Shown: positions 26,455 through 35,002 of the stretch, in pieces
Numbering within the stretch: the stretch's first letter is position 1
Layout of the letters: each line of letters begins with the position of its first letter
Origin: Thermodesulfovibrionia bacterium
Lineage (GTDB): Bacteria > Nitrospirota > Thermodesulfovibrionia > UBA6902
DNA: 64,000 bases
Assembly (NCBI GenBank): GCA_030646035.1
Contig: JAUSMY010000061.1
Location: 123,034-187,033 of the forward strand
Direction: 5' to 3'
Program-made: the position numbers and the translations under genes
The notes under the pieces: generated by a model
What the model was told of the DNA's origin: nothing
Databases searched by the model: none
Seen by the model: only the letters and a program-made list of their open reading frames with translations

Positions 26455-26464
26455 GAACCTCTAT
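26421..26464 (-). terminator. ahcY terminator embedded in the 3' end of the hydrolase gene
   Basis: On the minus strand ATAGAGGTTCTC pairs with GAGAACCTCTAT over a 10-base loop and is followed by TTGTTTTTT. It overlaps the last codons and stop of the convergent plus-strand gene. Confidence 0.85.
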
Positions 26465-26496
26465 CAGCTGCAATATATTTATTTGCGTCTTTTCTC

Positions 26497-27909
26497 TTAG
26501 TATCTGTAATGCTCTGCCTTGTACGGCCCTTCGATACGAACTCCGATGTAGTCTGCCTGCTCCTGCGTAAGCTTGGTCAGCTTGACGCCTATCTTAGCCA
26601 GATGGAGCCTTGCGACCTCCTCATCCAGCTCTTTGGAAAGGCGGTAGACCTTCTTCTCATAAACATCCTTATTCTTCCAGAGGTCTATCTGGGCAAGCGT
26701 CTGGTTTGTGAAGCTGTTTGACATTACGAATGAAGGGTGGCCTGTGGCGCAGCCGAGATTGACCAGCCTGCCTTCGGCAAGAAGGAATATGGAATGCCCC
26801 TCAGGGAATACATACTTGTCTACCTGCGGTTTGATATTGACCTTCTTGATGCCGGGATATGTATTCAGTTTGTTAACCTGTATCTCATTATCAAAGTGCC
26901 CGATGTTGCAGACGATGGCCTGGTCTTTCATCTTGTTCATATGCTCGATCCTGATGATATCCATGTTGCCGGTAGTTGTCACATAGATGTCTCCGACACC
27001 GAGAGTGTCTTCAACAGGAGCGACCTGAAACCCTTCCATCGCAGCCTGAAGCGCGCAGATAGGGTCGATCTCCGTGACAATGACCCTTGAGCCGTATTCC
27101 TTTAATGACTTGGCGCATCCCTTGCCGACATCGCCGTAGCCGCAGACAACAGAGACCTTTCCTGCCAGCATGACATCCGTAGCCCTCTTTATGCCGTCTG
27201 CAAGAGACTCCCTGCATCCGTAGAGGTTGTCGAATTTGGATTTTGTGACAGAGTCGTTCACATTTATCGCCGGAACAAGAAGGGTTCCATTATTCATCAT
27301 TTCATATAACCTGTGGACTCCGGTTGTGGTCTCCTCGCTTACGCCCTTCCATTCAGGCACGACCTTATGCCATCTTTTATTGTCCTCAACAAGTATTTTC
27401 TTTAAGAGGTTGTTGATTATCTGAAGTTCATGATTATCTGTCGGCACATCGAGGATGGCCGCATTGTTTTCCGCTTCATATCCCCTGTGAATGAAGAGAG
27501 TGGCGTCTCCGCCGTCGTCAACGATCAGCTGAGGGCCTTTGCCGCCCGGGAATGCCAATGCCTTATCAGTGCACCACCAGTATTCCTCAAGAGTCTCTCC
27601 CTTCCATGCGAATACAGGCACGCCTGCCGCTGCTATTGCCGCTGCCGCATGGTCCTGCGTTGAAAAGATGTTGCAGCTCGCCCACCTTACATCAGCGCCT
27701 ATCTCAACAAGCGTCTCGATAAGCACAGCTGTCTGAATGGTCATGTGGAGAGAGCCGGATACCCTCACACCTTTCAATGGTTTTTCAGATGAGAACTTCT
27801 CTCTTATCGACATAAGTCCGGGCATCTCTTTCTCAGCTATCTCTATCTCTTTTCTGCCCCAGTCTGCCAGGCTCATATCTGCTACTTTATAGTCTGCTGC
27901 TTTATTCAT
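26497..27909 (-). CDS. ahcY: Adenosylhomocysteinase
   Basis: 470 residues. Cytoplasmic NAD-dependent hydrolase that splits S-adenosylhomocysteine into adenosine and homocysteine and keeps methyltransferases from product inhibition. Visible marks: [12 protein letters not shown], the substrate-binding [13 protein letters not shown] stretch with catalytic Lys and Asp, the NAD-binding [16 protein letters not shown], and the C-terminal KAEHYRY ending typical of the family. It lies 164 bases downstream of metK on the same strand, but a long terminator separates them, so ahcY probably needs its own promoter or read-through. AAGGAGG stands before the ATG at 27909. Confidence 0.97.
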   Translation of the reverse strand: MNKAADYKVADMSLADWGRKEIEIAEKEMPGLMSIREKFSSEKPLKGVRVSGSLHMTIQTAVLIETLVEIGADVRWASCNIFSTQDHAAAAIAAAGVPVFAWKGETLEEYWWCTDKALAFPGGKGPQLIVDDGGDATLFIHRGYEAENNAAILDVPTDNHELQIINNLLKKILVEDNKRWHKVVPEWKGVSEETTTGVHRLYEMMNNGTLLVPAINVNDSVTKSKFDNLYGCRESLADGIKRATDVMLAGKVSVVCGYGDVGKGCAKSLKEYGSRVIVTEIDPICALQAAMEGFQVAPVEDTLGVGDIYVTTTGNMDIIRIEHMNKMKDQAIVCNIGHFDNEIQVNKLNTYPGIKKVNIKPQVDKYVFPEGHSIFLLAEGRLVNLGCATGHPSFVMSNSFTNQTLAQIDLWKNKDVYEKKVYRLSKELDEEVARLHLAKIGVKLTKLTQEQADYIGVRIEGPYKAEHYRY

Positions 27910-28007
27910 TTTAAAACCTCCTTAAGTTTGTCAGAATTAACTGACGGAAAGACTTTTTATATGCAATTTTGGCTGAAGATCAAACGAAATCCATTATTTT
28001 GGGGTCT

Positions 28008-28064
28008 ATAAAAACATACGGCTTTAATCTCACGGAATAAGGTTCCGCAAGATCAAAGCCGTAT
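28008..28064 (-). terminator. Long intrinsic terminator of metK
   Basis: A 22-bp stem (28016-28037 with 28043-28064) that is fully paired apart from three G-U pairs, with a 5-base loop, followed on the minus strand by GTTTTTAT. Unusually long for a simple terminator. Confidence 0.88.
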
Positions 28065-28073
28065 TGAATTAAT

Positions 28074-29234
28074 CTATTTAGCGTCCTTTTTAAGCGTCTC
28101 TGCCAGATCGGTCTTTTCCCAGGTAAAGCCTTCGCCCTCCCTGCCGAAATGCCCGTAGGCAGCGGTCGGGGTGTATATCGGCCTTAAGAGGTTGAGCATT
28201 GTGATGAGGCCGCGCGGCCTGAGGTCAAAGTGCTCCCGCACAAGTTCTATAAGTTTCTCTTCAGACAGCTTGCTTGTGCCAAAGGTCTCAATACTGATGG
28301 ATATGGGTTCGGCAACTCCGATAGCGTAAGAGACCTGTATCTCGCAGCGGTCAGCCAGGCCGGCAGCTACGATATTCTTTGCCACATAACGTGTGGCATA
28401 AGCTGCAGAACGGTCCACCTTGGAAGGGTCTTTGCCTGAGAATGCGCCTCCGCCGTGGCGTGCAGCTCCGCCGTAAGTATCAACGATTATTTTGCGGCCT
28501 GTGACTCCGCAGTCACCTACCGGGCCTCCGATCACGAAACGGCCGGTCGGGTTTATATGGAATTTTGTATTGGTGCTGATGAAATCAGCAGGCAGTACCG
28601 GCAGGATGATCTCATCCATAACAGCCTCTTTAAGGGTTTTGTAATCAATATCCGGTGAATGCTGGGTTGAAAGAACTACAGCTTCGATACCGACAGGCAC
28701 ATTGTCCTCATAACGGAATGTTACCTGGCTCTTGGCATCAGGACGCAGCCACGGCAGTGTGCCGTTCTTGCGGACTTCGGACTGCCTGCGCATCAGACGG
28801 TGAGCGTAGGTTATTGGAGCTGGCATGAGGACATCTGTCTCATTTGTAGCATAGCCGAACATTATGCCCTGATCGCCGGCGCCCTGCGCATGATCATTGG
28901 TCTCATCAACGCCTATGGCTATATCTGCGGACTGTTTGTCAATGGATGTCAGCACTGCGCATGACTCCCAGTCAAAACCCATATCTGAACTGTTGTAGCC
29001 GATACGTTTTACGGTCTGGCGCACTACACTCTGCATGTCAACCCAAGCTTTTGTGGTAATTTCTCCTGAGATTATTACCATCCCTGTATTTACAAGGGTT
29101 TCGCAAGCTACGCGGGCAGCCGGGTCCTGCTCAAAGATTGCGTCAAGGACTGCGTCTGAGATCTGATCAGCGACTTTATCGGGATGTCCCTCTGATACGG
29201 ACTCGGATGTGAATAGGTGACTCTTTTTCTTCAT
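28074..29234 (-). CDS. metK: S-adenosylmethionine synthetase
   Basis: 386 residues, full length. Makes SAM from methionine and ATP in the cytoplasm as a tetramer. N-terminal [14 protein letters not shown] binds ATP/Mg, [12 protein letters not shown] is the methionine/triphosphate loop, and [19 protein letters not shown] is the phosphate-binding motif. Start at ATG with TGGAGG 7 bases upstream. A clear promoter lies at 29263-29292. I looked for a SAM riboswitch in the short leader and there is no room for one. With ahcY and mtnA (at 37550) it shows active SAM turnover. Confidence 0.98.
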   Translation of the reverse strand: MKKKSHLFTSESVSEGHPDKVADQISDAVLDAIFEQDPAARVACETLVNTGMVIISGEITTKAWVDMQSVVRQTVKRIGYNSSDMGFDWESCAVLTSIDKQSADIAIGVDETNDHAQGAGDQGIMFGYATNETDVLMPAPITYAHRLMRRQSEVRKNGTLPWLRPDAKSQVTFRYEDNVPVGIEAVVLSTQHSPDIDYKTLKEAVMDEIILPVLPADFISTNTKFHINPTGRFVIGGPVGDCGVTGRKIIVDTYGGAARHGGGAFSGKDPSKVDRSAAYATRYVAKNIVAAGLADRCEIQVSYAIGVAEPISISIETFGTSKLSEEKLIELVREHFDLRPRGLITMLNLLRPIYTPTAAYGHFGREGEGFTWEKTDLAETLKKDAK

Positions 29235-29262
29235 GAAAGCCTCCAGTTGAGTGGGATTACTT

Positions 29263-29292
29263 ATTAAATAATTTTTATTTGGTTATTGTCAA
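29263..29292 (-). promoter_or_regulatory. metK promoter
   Basis: On the minus strand TTGACA (29287-29292) and TTTAAT (29263-29268), spacing 18. It is 28 bases upstream of the metK start. Confidence 0.75.
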
Positions 29293-29388
29293 GGCAAATG
29301 GCGGTTTTTTAATTACATTTTCTTTAATTTGATTACATCAATATTAATGAGCTATATTAAAAATCCATTACATTTCAGGGCGATATAT

Positions 29389-31905
29389 ATGCTTAAAAAT
29401 ATAACTATCAGGAAAGCAAGGGTTCATAACCTTAAGAACATCGACCTCAGCATCCCTCGTGACAGGTTTACCGTTATCACAGGCCCTTCAGGTTCCGGTA
29501 AGTCGTCGCTTGCATTTGATACCATCTATGCTGAGGGCCAGAGGCGTTATGTCGAGAGCCTCTCAGCTTATGCAAGGCAATTCCTTGAGCAGCTTCAGAA
29601 GCCTGATGTGGATTCTATCGAGGGGCTTTCTCCGTCAATAGCTGTCGAACAGAAGACAGTTGCAAAGAACCTGCGTTCCACCGTCGGGACGATCACAAAG
29701 ATATATGATTACCTCAAGGTGGTCTATACACGGATCGGAAAGCTGAACTGCTACAAGTGCGGAAGCCCGATCGCAACCCAGGGGATCTCCAAGATAGTCG
29801 AATCTATCGCAGCCCTGCCCAAAGGCACGCGCATCCAGGTATTGTCCCCTGTTGTCATAGGCCGCAAGGGAGAGCATAAAAAAGAACTATTCGATGCGAG
29901 AAAGAGGGGTTTTATAAGAGCCCGTATAGACGGCGAGATAGTTGATATTACAAAGGATGTGAAGCTTGGCAAACACAAAAGGCACAGCATAGATATTGTC
30001 ATTGACAGGCTCATAATCAAGCAGGGTATCGAGAGGCATTTATCAACTGCCATCTCCCATGCCATCGAGCTGACTGATGTCGTGATAATCAATAACACAG
30101 AGGATAACAAAGACCTCTTCTTCAGCATGAAGCTTGCCTGCCCGAAATGCGGCATAAACTATCCTGAGATCACGCCCCGCTTCTTCTCCTTTAACAGCCC
30201 TTTTGGCGCATGTCCGGAGTGCAGGGGGCTCGGGTATATGGATGCCGAAGAAGAGGAAGATGATACCGGAAGGCTGAATATATGTACTGAATGCAAGGGG
30301 ATGAGGCTCAGACAGGAGGCGCTCGGTGTCACACTTAACGGGCTGAATATCGGCGAACTGGTCTCCAAACCGATCAGTGAGATAAGACTCTTCATTGCGG
30401 AGCTTAAGCTTACTGATATGGAAGAGACGATCATATCAAAGGTCATTAAGGAGATAAAAGAGAGGCTAAATTTTCTTGACAATGTCGGGCTTGGATACAT
30501 ATCCCTCAACAGGCCTGCGCTGACCTTGTCCGGCGGCGAGATACAGAGGATAAGGCTTGCGACGCAGATAGGCTCCTCACTTTCAGGCGTGCTCTATATC
30601 TTTGATGAGCCGAGTATCGGGCTGCATCCCAGAGACTGCGGCAGGCTCATCCACAGCCTGCTGAAGTTAAGAGACCTCGGCAATACCGTAATAGTGGTCG
30701 AGCATGATGAAGACACGATAAGGAGCGCTGACCATATAATTGATATGGGGCCGGGCGCGGGTGTTCATGGCGGATATGTCGTAGCCGAAGGCGACCTTAA
30801 GGATATTACCGCTAACGAGAGGTCTCTGACCGGGCTTTATCTACGGGGGAAGATGTCTATTCCTGTGCCTGCAGCGAGAAGGAGAAGCAATAAATCTATC
30901 AAGGTCAAAGGCGCAAGCGAATTCAATCTTAAAAAGATAGATGTTGAATTCCCTCTCGGCATCTTCAACTGCGTGACCGGCGTATCGGGTTCAGGCAAGA
31001 GCACGCTTGTGCTTGATATCCTGTATAACGCTCTTGCCAAACGTCTTTACTCTTCCAAGGAGAGGCCGGGGCTGTACAAGAGCATAGAAGGCATAGACCT
31101 GATAGACAAGGTTATCAATATAGACCAGTCCCCGCTCGGCAGGAGCCCGCGGTCAAATCCTGCGACATATACCGGGATATTCACCCTTATCAGAAACCTC
31201 TTTTCTCAGGCGATTGAGTCAAAGGTCAGGGGTTACAAGCCTAACAGGTTCAGCTTCAATGTCACAGGCGGCAGGTGCGAGGCATGCAAGGGCGACGGCC
31301 TTATGAAGGTGACGATGCACTTTCTGCCTGATGTGTATGTTTTATGTGAGGCATGCAAGGGCGCGAGATATAACAGGGAGACGCTTGATATAAAGTACAA
31401 GGGCAGAAATATTTCCGAGGTCCTGAATATGACCGTATCTCAGGCGCTCGACTTCTTCGGCGCCATACCGCAACTGAAGAATAAACTCGCCACTATCGAA
31501 AAGGTCGGGCTTGGCTATATCGCGCTCGGTCAGTCTGCGACAACGCTCTCAGGCGGCGAGGCGCAGAGGGTAAAGCTCTCGAAAGAGCTAAGCAGGAGGG
31601 CGACAGGAAAGACGCTCTATATCCTGGATGAACCAACTACAGGCCTTCATTTTGTTGACATACATAAACTTCTTGAAGTCCTCAGAGCCCTTGTGGATGC
31701 GGGCAACACGGTGATCGTGATTGAACATAATCTTGAAGTGATAAAGAGCGCTGACCATATAATAGATCTTGGCCCCGAAGGCGGGAAAGATGGCGGCAGG
31801 GTGGTTGCAAAAGGAACGCCTGAAGAGGTAGCGAATAACCCGAAGTCACATACCGGCGCTTATTTGAAAGAGAAACTGTTTGTTAAAAAGGAGTCATCAG
31901 TATGA
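29389..31905 (+). CDS. uvrA: UvrA excinuclease subunit, short form
   Basis: 838 residues from the ATG at 29389 (an in-frame ATG at 29329 lacks a ribosome site). Damage-recognition ATPase of nucleotide excision repair. Walker [10 protein letters not shown] at 32-40, first signature [10 protein letters not shown] near 378-388, second Walker [10 protein letters not shown] near 545, second signature near 735, UvrB-binding region 130-245 present. Zinc ligands Cys251/254 and Cys275/278 are present, then only about 20 residues separate them from CTEC at 299-302; in the E. coli protein, from memory, more than 100 residues lie there. That accounts for the short total length. The last four bases overlap apbE. 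Confidence 0.95.
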   Translation: MLKNITIRKARVHNLKNIDLSIPRDRFTVITGPSGSGKSSLAFDTIYAEGQRRYVESLSAYARQFLEQLQKPDVDSIEGLSPSIAVEQKTVAKNLRSTVGTITKIYDYLKVVYTRIGKLNCYKCGSPIATQGISKIVESIAALPKGTRIQVLSPVVIGRKGEHKKELFDARKRGFIRARIDGEIVDITKDVKLGKHKRHSIDIVIDRLIIKQGIERHLSTAISHAIELTDVVIINNTEDNKDLFFSMKLACPKCGINYPEITPRFFSFNSPFGACPECRGLGYMDAEEEEDDTGRLNICTECKGMRLRQEALGVTLNGLNIGELVSKPISEIRLFIAELKLTDMEETIISKVIKEIKERLNFLDNVGLGYISLNRPALTLSGGEIQRIRLATQIGSSLSGVLYIFDEPSIGLHPRDCGRLIHSLLKLRDLGNTVIVVEHDEDTIRSADHIIDMGPGAGVHGGYVVAEGDLKDITANERSLTGLYLRGKMSIPVPAARRRSNKSIKVKGASEFNLKKIDVEFPLGIFNCVTGVSGSGKSTLVLDILYNALAKRLYSSKERPGLYKSIEGIDLIDKVINIDQSPLGRSPRSNPATYTGIFTLIRNLFSQAIESKVRGYKPNRFSFNVTGGRCEACKGDGLMKVTMHFLPDVYVLCEACKGARYNRETLDIKYKGRNISEVLNMTVSQALDFFGAIPQLKNKLATIEKVGLGYIALGQSATTLSGGEAQRVKLSKELSRRATGKTLYILDEPTTGLHFVDIHKLLEVLRALVDAGNTVIVIEHNLEVIKSADHIIDLGPEGGKDGGRVVAKGTPEEVANNPKSHTGAYLKEKLFVKKESSV

Positions 31906-32942
31906 GTATAAGAAAAACATTCATCTTTGTTTTATTCTCTGTTTTTCTTCTCGTAGGCTGCACAAAAGAGGAGAAGGTATTCAAAAAGACCCGGACCGAG
32001 ATGTTCACGACCGTCACGATAACGGTTGTGAGTGATTCTGATAAAAAGGCTGAAGAGGCTATCAATGCGGGTTTTGCCGAGATAAAGAGGATCGGCGAGC
32101 TTATCAACTATTTCTCCCCTGACAGTGAACTCACCGCGATAAACAGGGCAGCAGGAAAGAATCCTGTAAAGGTCAGCAAAGACACTCTCGACACAATTAA
32201 GAAGGCGATACACATATCAGACCTTACTGACGGCGCGTTCGATCCTGCCATAGGCCCTGTCATAAAGCTATGGGGGTTTTCAAAGGATCCGTCCAAGCGT
32301 TTTGTACCAGCGAAAGATGCTGTCAGCAATGCGTTAAGGCTTATTGATTACAAAAAAGTGAAGATAAATGAGGCTACCTCAGAAGTATATCTCGAAGATG
32401 CAGGCATGGAGCTTGACCTCGGCGGCATAGCAAAGGGCTACGGCGCGGATAAGGCGATAGAGGTGATCAAGGCAAAAGGCATAAAAGCTGCGCTTGTTGC
32501 GATAGCAGGCGATATTAAGGGTTATGGAAGAAGGCCTGACGGCCAGCCCTGGAGGGTAGGCGTGCAAAACCCCCGTCCCAAGTCTGACAAAAAGACCTCA
32601 GATTCAGATGATGATATCCTCACCGCTCTTTATCTCATTGATCAGGCAGTATCAACCTCAGGCGACTACGAGAGGTTCTTCACACAGGACGGCAAACGCT
32701 ATCATCATATCATTGATCCGAAGACAGGCTTTCCTTCTGAATCACAGGCGATCAGCGTCTCAGTCATAGCGCCTCAAGGCTACATATCTGACGGTATCTC
32801 TACAGGCGTATTTGTCCTCGGCTCGCAAAAGGGCATAGCCCTTCTTGAATCAATGGGGCTTGAGGGGATAATCGTTGATGCCGACATGAAGATCTTCATC
32901 ACAAAAGGATTGAAAGGCAAGGTTGAGATTCCGGGGATGTAA
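31902..32942 (+). CDS. apbE: FAD:protein FMN transferase, lipoprotein
   Basis: 346 residues. Transfers FMN covalently to threonines of Nqr/Rnf-type subunits on the periplasmic side. Lipobox LLVGC with Cys20. Family marks: [23 protein letters not shown], the FAD/Mg loop [23 protein letters not shown] and [13 protein letters not shown]. Start overlaps the uvrA stop by 4 bases (ATGA), so translation is coupled although the functions are unrelated. A target (Nqr, Rnf or NosR-like) is not in this window. Intact by length and motifs. Confidence 0.95.
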   Translation: MSIRKTFIFVLFSVFLLVGCTKEEKVFKKTRTEMFTTVTITVVSDSDKKAEEAINAGFAEIKRIGELINYFSPDSELTAINRAAGKNPVKVSKDTLDTIKKAIHISDLTDGAFDPAIGPVIKLWGFSKDPSKRFVPAKDAVSNALRLIDYKKVKINEATSEVYLEDAGMELDLGGIAKGYGADKAIEVIKAKGIKAALVAIAGDIKGYGRRPDGQPWRVGVQNPRPKSDKKTSDSDDDILTALYLIDQAVSTSGDYERFFTQDGKRYHHIIDPKTGFPSESQAISVSVIAPQGYISDGISTGVFVLGSQKGIALLESMGLEGIIVDADMKIFITKGLKGKVEIPGM

Positions 32943-32985
32943 GAAGGTATTGTTTATTCACCATAAATATCCTATTATATGAATA

Positions 32986-32998
32986 TCAGATAATCTGA
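32986..32998. promoter_or_regulatory. Candidate operator of the AbrB/PIN pair
   Basis: A 13-bp palindrome TCAGATAATCTGA lies 25 bases before the antitoxin start, in the AT-rich promoter gap. Autoregulation by the AbrB-type antitoxin would fit the family. Confidence 0.5.
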
Positions 32999-33022
32999 AA
33001 ATCAGAAAAGGAGATTATTTAC

Positions 33023-33286
33023 ATGCCGATAGTAAAGATACGGGAGAGAGGACAGCTGACCATTCCGGCGGAATTCAGGAAAAAGCTCGGGCTTGAAGAG
33101 AATGACGCGGTAAATATGATAAAGGTCGGTGATTCACTGCTTATCACGCAGAAAAGGCTTGTCGGTGATGCCCTGTCAGAGAAGATGGAAAAGGCGATGA
33201 AGAAGGAGGGACTGACACTTGATGATCTCCTGAGCGACCTGCACAAGCAGAGGAAACAATATTCAAAGGAAGCATATGGGCAATAA
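33023..33286 (+). CDS. AbrB/SpoVT-type antitoxin
   Basis: 87 residues. The N-terminal swapped-hairpin DNA-binding domain is clear: VKIRERGQLTIPAEFRKKLGL at 4-24 matches the AbrB/MazE fold, and the C-terminal half is charged and probably wraps the toxin. The overlap with the PIN gene is 11 bases, as usual for such pairs. It should neutralise the PIN ribonuclease and repress the promoter through the palindrome at 32986. GGAGA stands 10 bases before the ATG. Confidence 0.9.
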   Translation: MPIVKIRERGQLTIPAEFRKKLGLEENDAVNMIKVGDSLLITQKRLVGDALSEKMEKAMKKEGLTLDDLLSDLHKQRKQYSKEAYGQ

Positions 33287-33728
33287 TCGCAAGCTCAGGA
33301 TATTTCTTGATACAAGCGCCCTGATCGCAGGCATCGTATCTTCAAAAGGCGCGGCAAGAGAGATCCTCAGGCTTGCCGAGGCCGATATAATTGATGTGGT
33401 TATTTCGAAACAGGTGATCGTAGAGGCTGACAGAAATATCGCAAGTAAATTAACGCATATGCTTGCCGATTACCGTAAGTACATGAAGGCCCTTTCGCCT
33501 GAGCTTGTACATGACCCTTCTGCTCAAGATATTCAAAAATACGCCCGGCTTATCAATAAGGACGATGCGCCGATCCTTACTGCTGCTGAATTATCAGGAT
33601 CAGATTACCTCGTTACATGGGACAAGAAGCACTTTATTTCAGCAAATGTTAAAAAAGGTGTGACGGTTCAAATTGTTACTCCGGGTGAATTTCTGAAAGA
33701 GTTCAGGGAGTATCTGGAGAGGCTGTAG
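33276..33728 (+). CDS. PIN-domain toxin (VapC-like ribonuclease)
   Basis: 150 residues. Acid quartet of the PIN nuclease: Asp12 in FLDTSA, Glu50 in IVEADR, Asp97 in NKDDAPI and Asp116 in VTWDKKHF. All four are present, so the site looks active. Family members cleave tRNA or rRNA when freed from antitoxin. It overlaps the AbrB-type antitoxin by 11 bases. No known target for this subtype. The region after it holds degenerate, non-coding-looking sequence. Confidence 0.9.
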   Translation: MGNNRKLRIFLDTSALIAGIVSSKGAAREILRLAEADIIDVVISKQVIVEADRNIASKLTHMLADYRKYMKALSPELVHDPSAQDIQKYARLINKDDAPILTAAELSGSDYLVTWDKKHFISANVKKGVTVQIVTPGEFLKEFREYLERL

Positions 33729-33997
33729 CATTCGGTATTTCTTTATCTCCTTCACTGTTCTGATGATGTCGTCTATCGCGTTTGGGTCTTTCAGGTCAAA
33801 GTAAGATACAAAGATATTCTGCGGTTCTCTCATAGTGTGGATATTGTCTACAATGAGGGAGGGTGGGGTAGATTCTGATATGAAGATCCTTATAACGCGA
33901 AGGCTGACCAGTGGCGGCAACCAACCTTCGCGGAAAACACCAAAGGCTATTCGCCATCTGGTCGAGCTGTTTGTTACACGTTTTTTCATGTTTTATT
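33729..33997. other. Gap with a possible gene remnant on the minus strand
   Basis: Bases 33730-33845 read on the minus strand give a protein-like stretch (MREPQNIFVSYFDLKDPNA, then IDDIIRTVKEIKK), but the frame runs into the 3' end of the PIN gene and no ribosome site precedes its ATG. I see no family match, so it could be a decayed gene or chance. Nothing else recognisable. Confidence 0.3.
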
Positions 33998-34265
33998 GTT
34001 CTTTGTAAACACCAGGAAGGGAGGCGCAACGCAGTCAGTAGATAGTCGAATTACTTCTGCGTTACCTCCTTGCGGAAGCATTAAGGCTTACGAACAGCTC
34101 TTACATAAAGGCTTAGGGCTGACTAAACCCTGTGGCTCTTGTATTCGTGTGACCTTAATGACGCTTCCCATCAGAAGATAAGCAAGAAGCTTTTTCATGG
34201 CAAAACCTCCTGTAAATCTGAGATGGGGAAGCTTAACGCCTCCCTTTCTGATGTTTATGAAGAAC
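33998..34265. repeat. 268-bp foldback element with 29-bp inverted ends
   Basis: The left arm at 33998-34026 and right arm at 34237-34265 match in inverse over 29 bases with about 4 mismatches (core AAGGGAGGCG). A nested pair, GGAAGCATTAAGG near 34074-34086 and CCTTAATGACGCTTCC at 34153-34168, adds a second stem. It looks like a foldback MITE or a long structured RNA. No target-site duplication is obvious. Confidence 0.6.
34088..34198 (-). CDS. Small 36-residue reading frame
   Basis: Starts at an ATG preceded by CAGGAGG seven bases upstream. The beginning MKKLLAYLLMGSV looks like the start of a signal peptide, but the rest is short, ends in Cys-X2-Cys (LCKSCS) and has no family. It lies inside the foldback element, so it may be a truncated export-signal gene or chance. 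Confidence 0.3.
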   Translation of the reverse strand: MKKLLAYLLMGSVIKVTRIQEPQGLVSPKPLCKSCS

Positions 34266-34298
34266 GCTGAATATATGTTTTTCATTATGTCGTCTAAT

Positions 34299-34553
34299 TT
34301 ATTGAAGTGTTTTCTCGCTAAATGGACACGTCACTTTTACATGACCCGAATCATATGCGCCGAATGGCACCTTGACAGGCACGCCCCATTTCCCCTCAAA
34401 CCACGCTTGCACTGTATAGTCCGTATAATGAACTGCCGTAATGCGCAAAATGGTTCCCTTGGAAGTATCTTGAATGCATTCCCCTTCTTTAAATTTGGCA
34501 CATCCAAAAAGAAAGAGAGAAACGATGAGCAAGAGTAAAAGCATTAATCGCAT
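34299..34553 (-). CDS. Small lipoprotein
   Basis: 84 residues. Strong lipoprotein signal (MRLMLLLLLIVSLFLFGC) followed by a small domain with two further cysteines (GECIQD and KVTCPFSE) and aromatic residues (YTDYTVQAWFEGKW), perhaps an SH3-like beta barrel. Family not recognised. Ribosome site TAGGAGA 8 bases before the ATG. Divergent from the Mg-locus gene at 35003; the 449-base gap between them holds operator-like palindromes. Confidence 0.72.
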   Translation of the reverse strand: MRLMLLLLLIVSLFLFGCAKFKEGECIQDTSKGTILRITAVHYTDYTVQAWFEGKWGVPVKVPFGAYDSGHVKVTCPFSEKTLQ

Positions 34554-35002
34554 TTTATTGTCTCCTATTTATTTGATGTGTAACAATTATTAAACGACAT
34601 GTCGTATTTTCTGTAATGAGAAAATTATAGCTGTATAAATAAGGAAACACAACCACAAAATATAGTGATTGTGTTAGTCAGTTATCCTGGGAAATGTCCT
34701 TTTTAGTCTGTAATAGCATGTTATGCGACCAGTCGTATAACATGGATATGTAATATCCACAAAAATGACCTGCCAATAAATTATCAATCATCAGATAGTT
34801 TCAGTGTTTCCGGGCTTCTTGCTTCCAAGCCCAAGAGGGGTTTAGCGACTAAAAGTGGAACTCGGCCGTTTGCAAACTTGCTATCTTATTGGCTCGTTCT
34901 TTTCGTTGCTCTTTAGGTTGCCCAAAACCTTTTTTCTTAGGTATACTTCATGGTCAGGTTTACATATGAAATAGGCCCTATCCATATACAGGAGAAGCAT
35001 CG
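34554..35002. promoter_or_regulatory. Structured regulatory gap between divergent genes
   Basis: No gene. Two operator-like palindromes share CGACNNGTCGTAT: 34594-34605 and a 28-bp inverted repeat at 34717-34744 (one mismatch per arm). Further along come stems GGGCTT/AAGCCC at 34812-34832, TTTAG/CTAAA at 34841-34853, the palindrome GTTTGCAAAC at 34869-34878, and AGGTT/AACCT at 34915-34930 followed by TTTTTT, which could act as an attenuator before the Mg locus. I find no match to M-box or yybP-ykoY riboswitch signatures. Confidence 0.55.

Noticed and set aside
29235..29388. SAM riboswitch upstream of metK
   Set aside because: The leader between promoter and start is only about 28 bases, with no stem-loops.
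33998..34265. Integron attC site
   Set aside because: One RYYYAAC-like core (GCTTAAC at 34231) is present, but no matching GTTRRRY partner and no integrase nearby.
34554..35002. M-box or yybP-ykoY riboswitch before the Mg locus
   Set aside because: None of the conserved core sequences of these classes is present, although stems exist.
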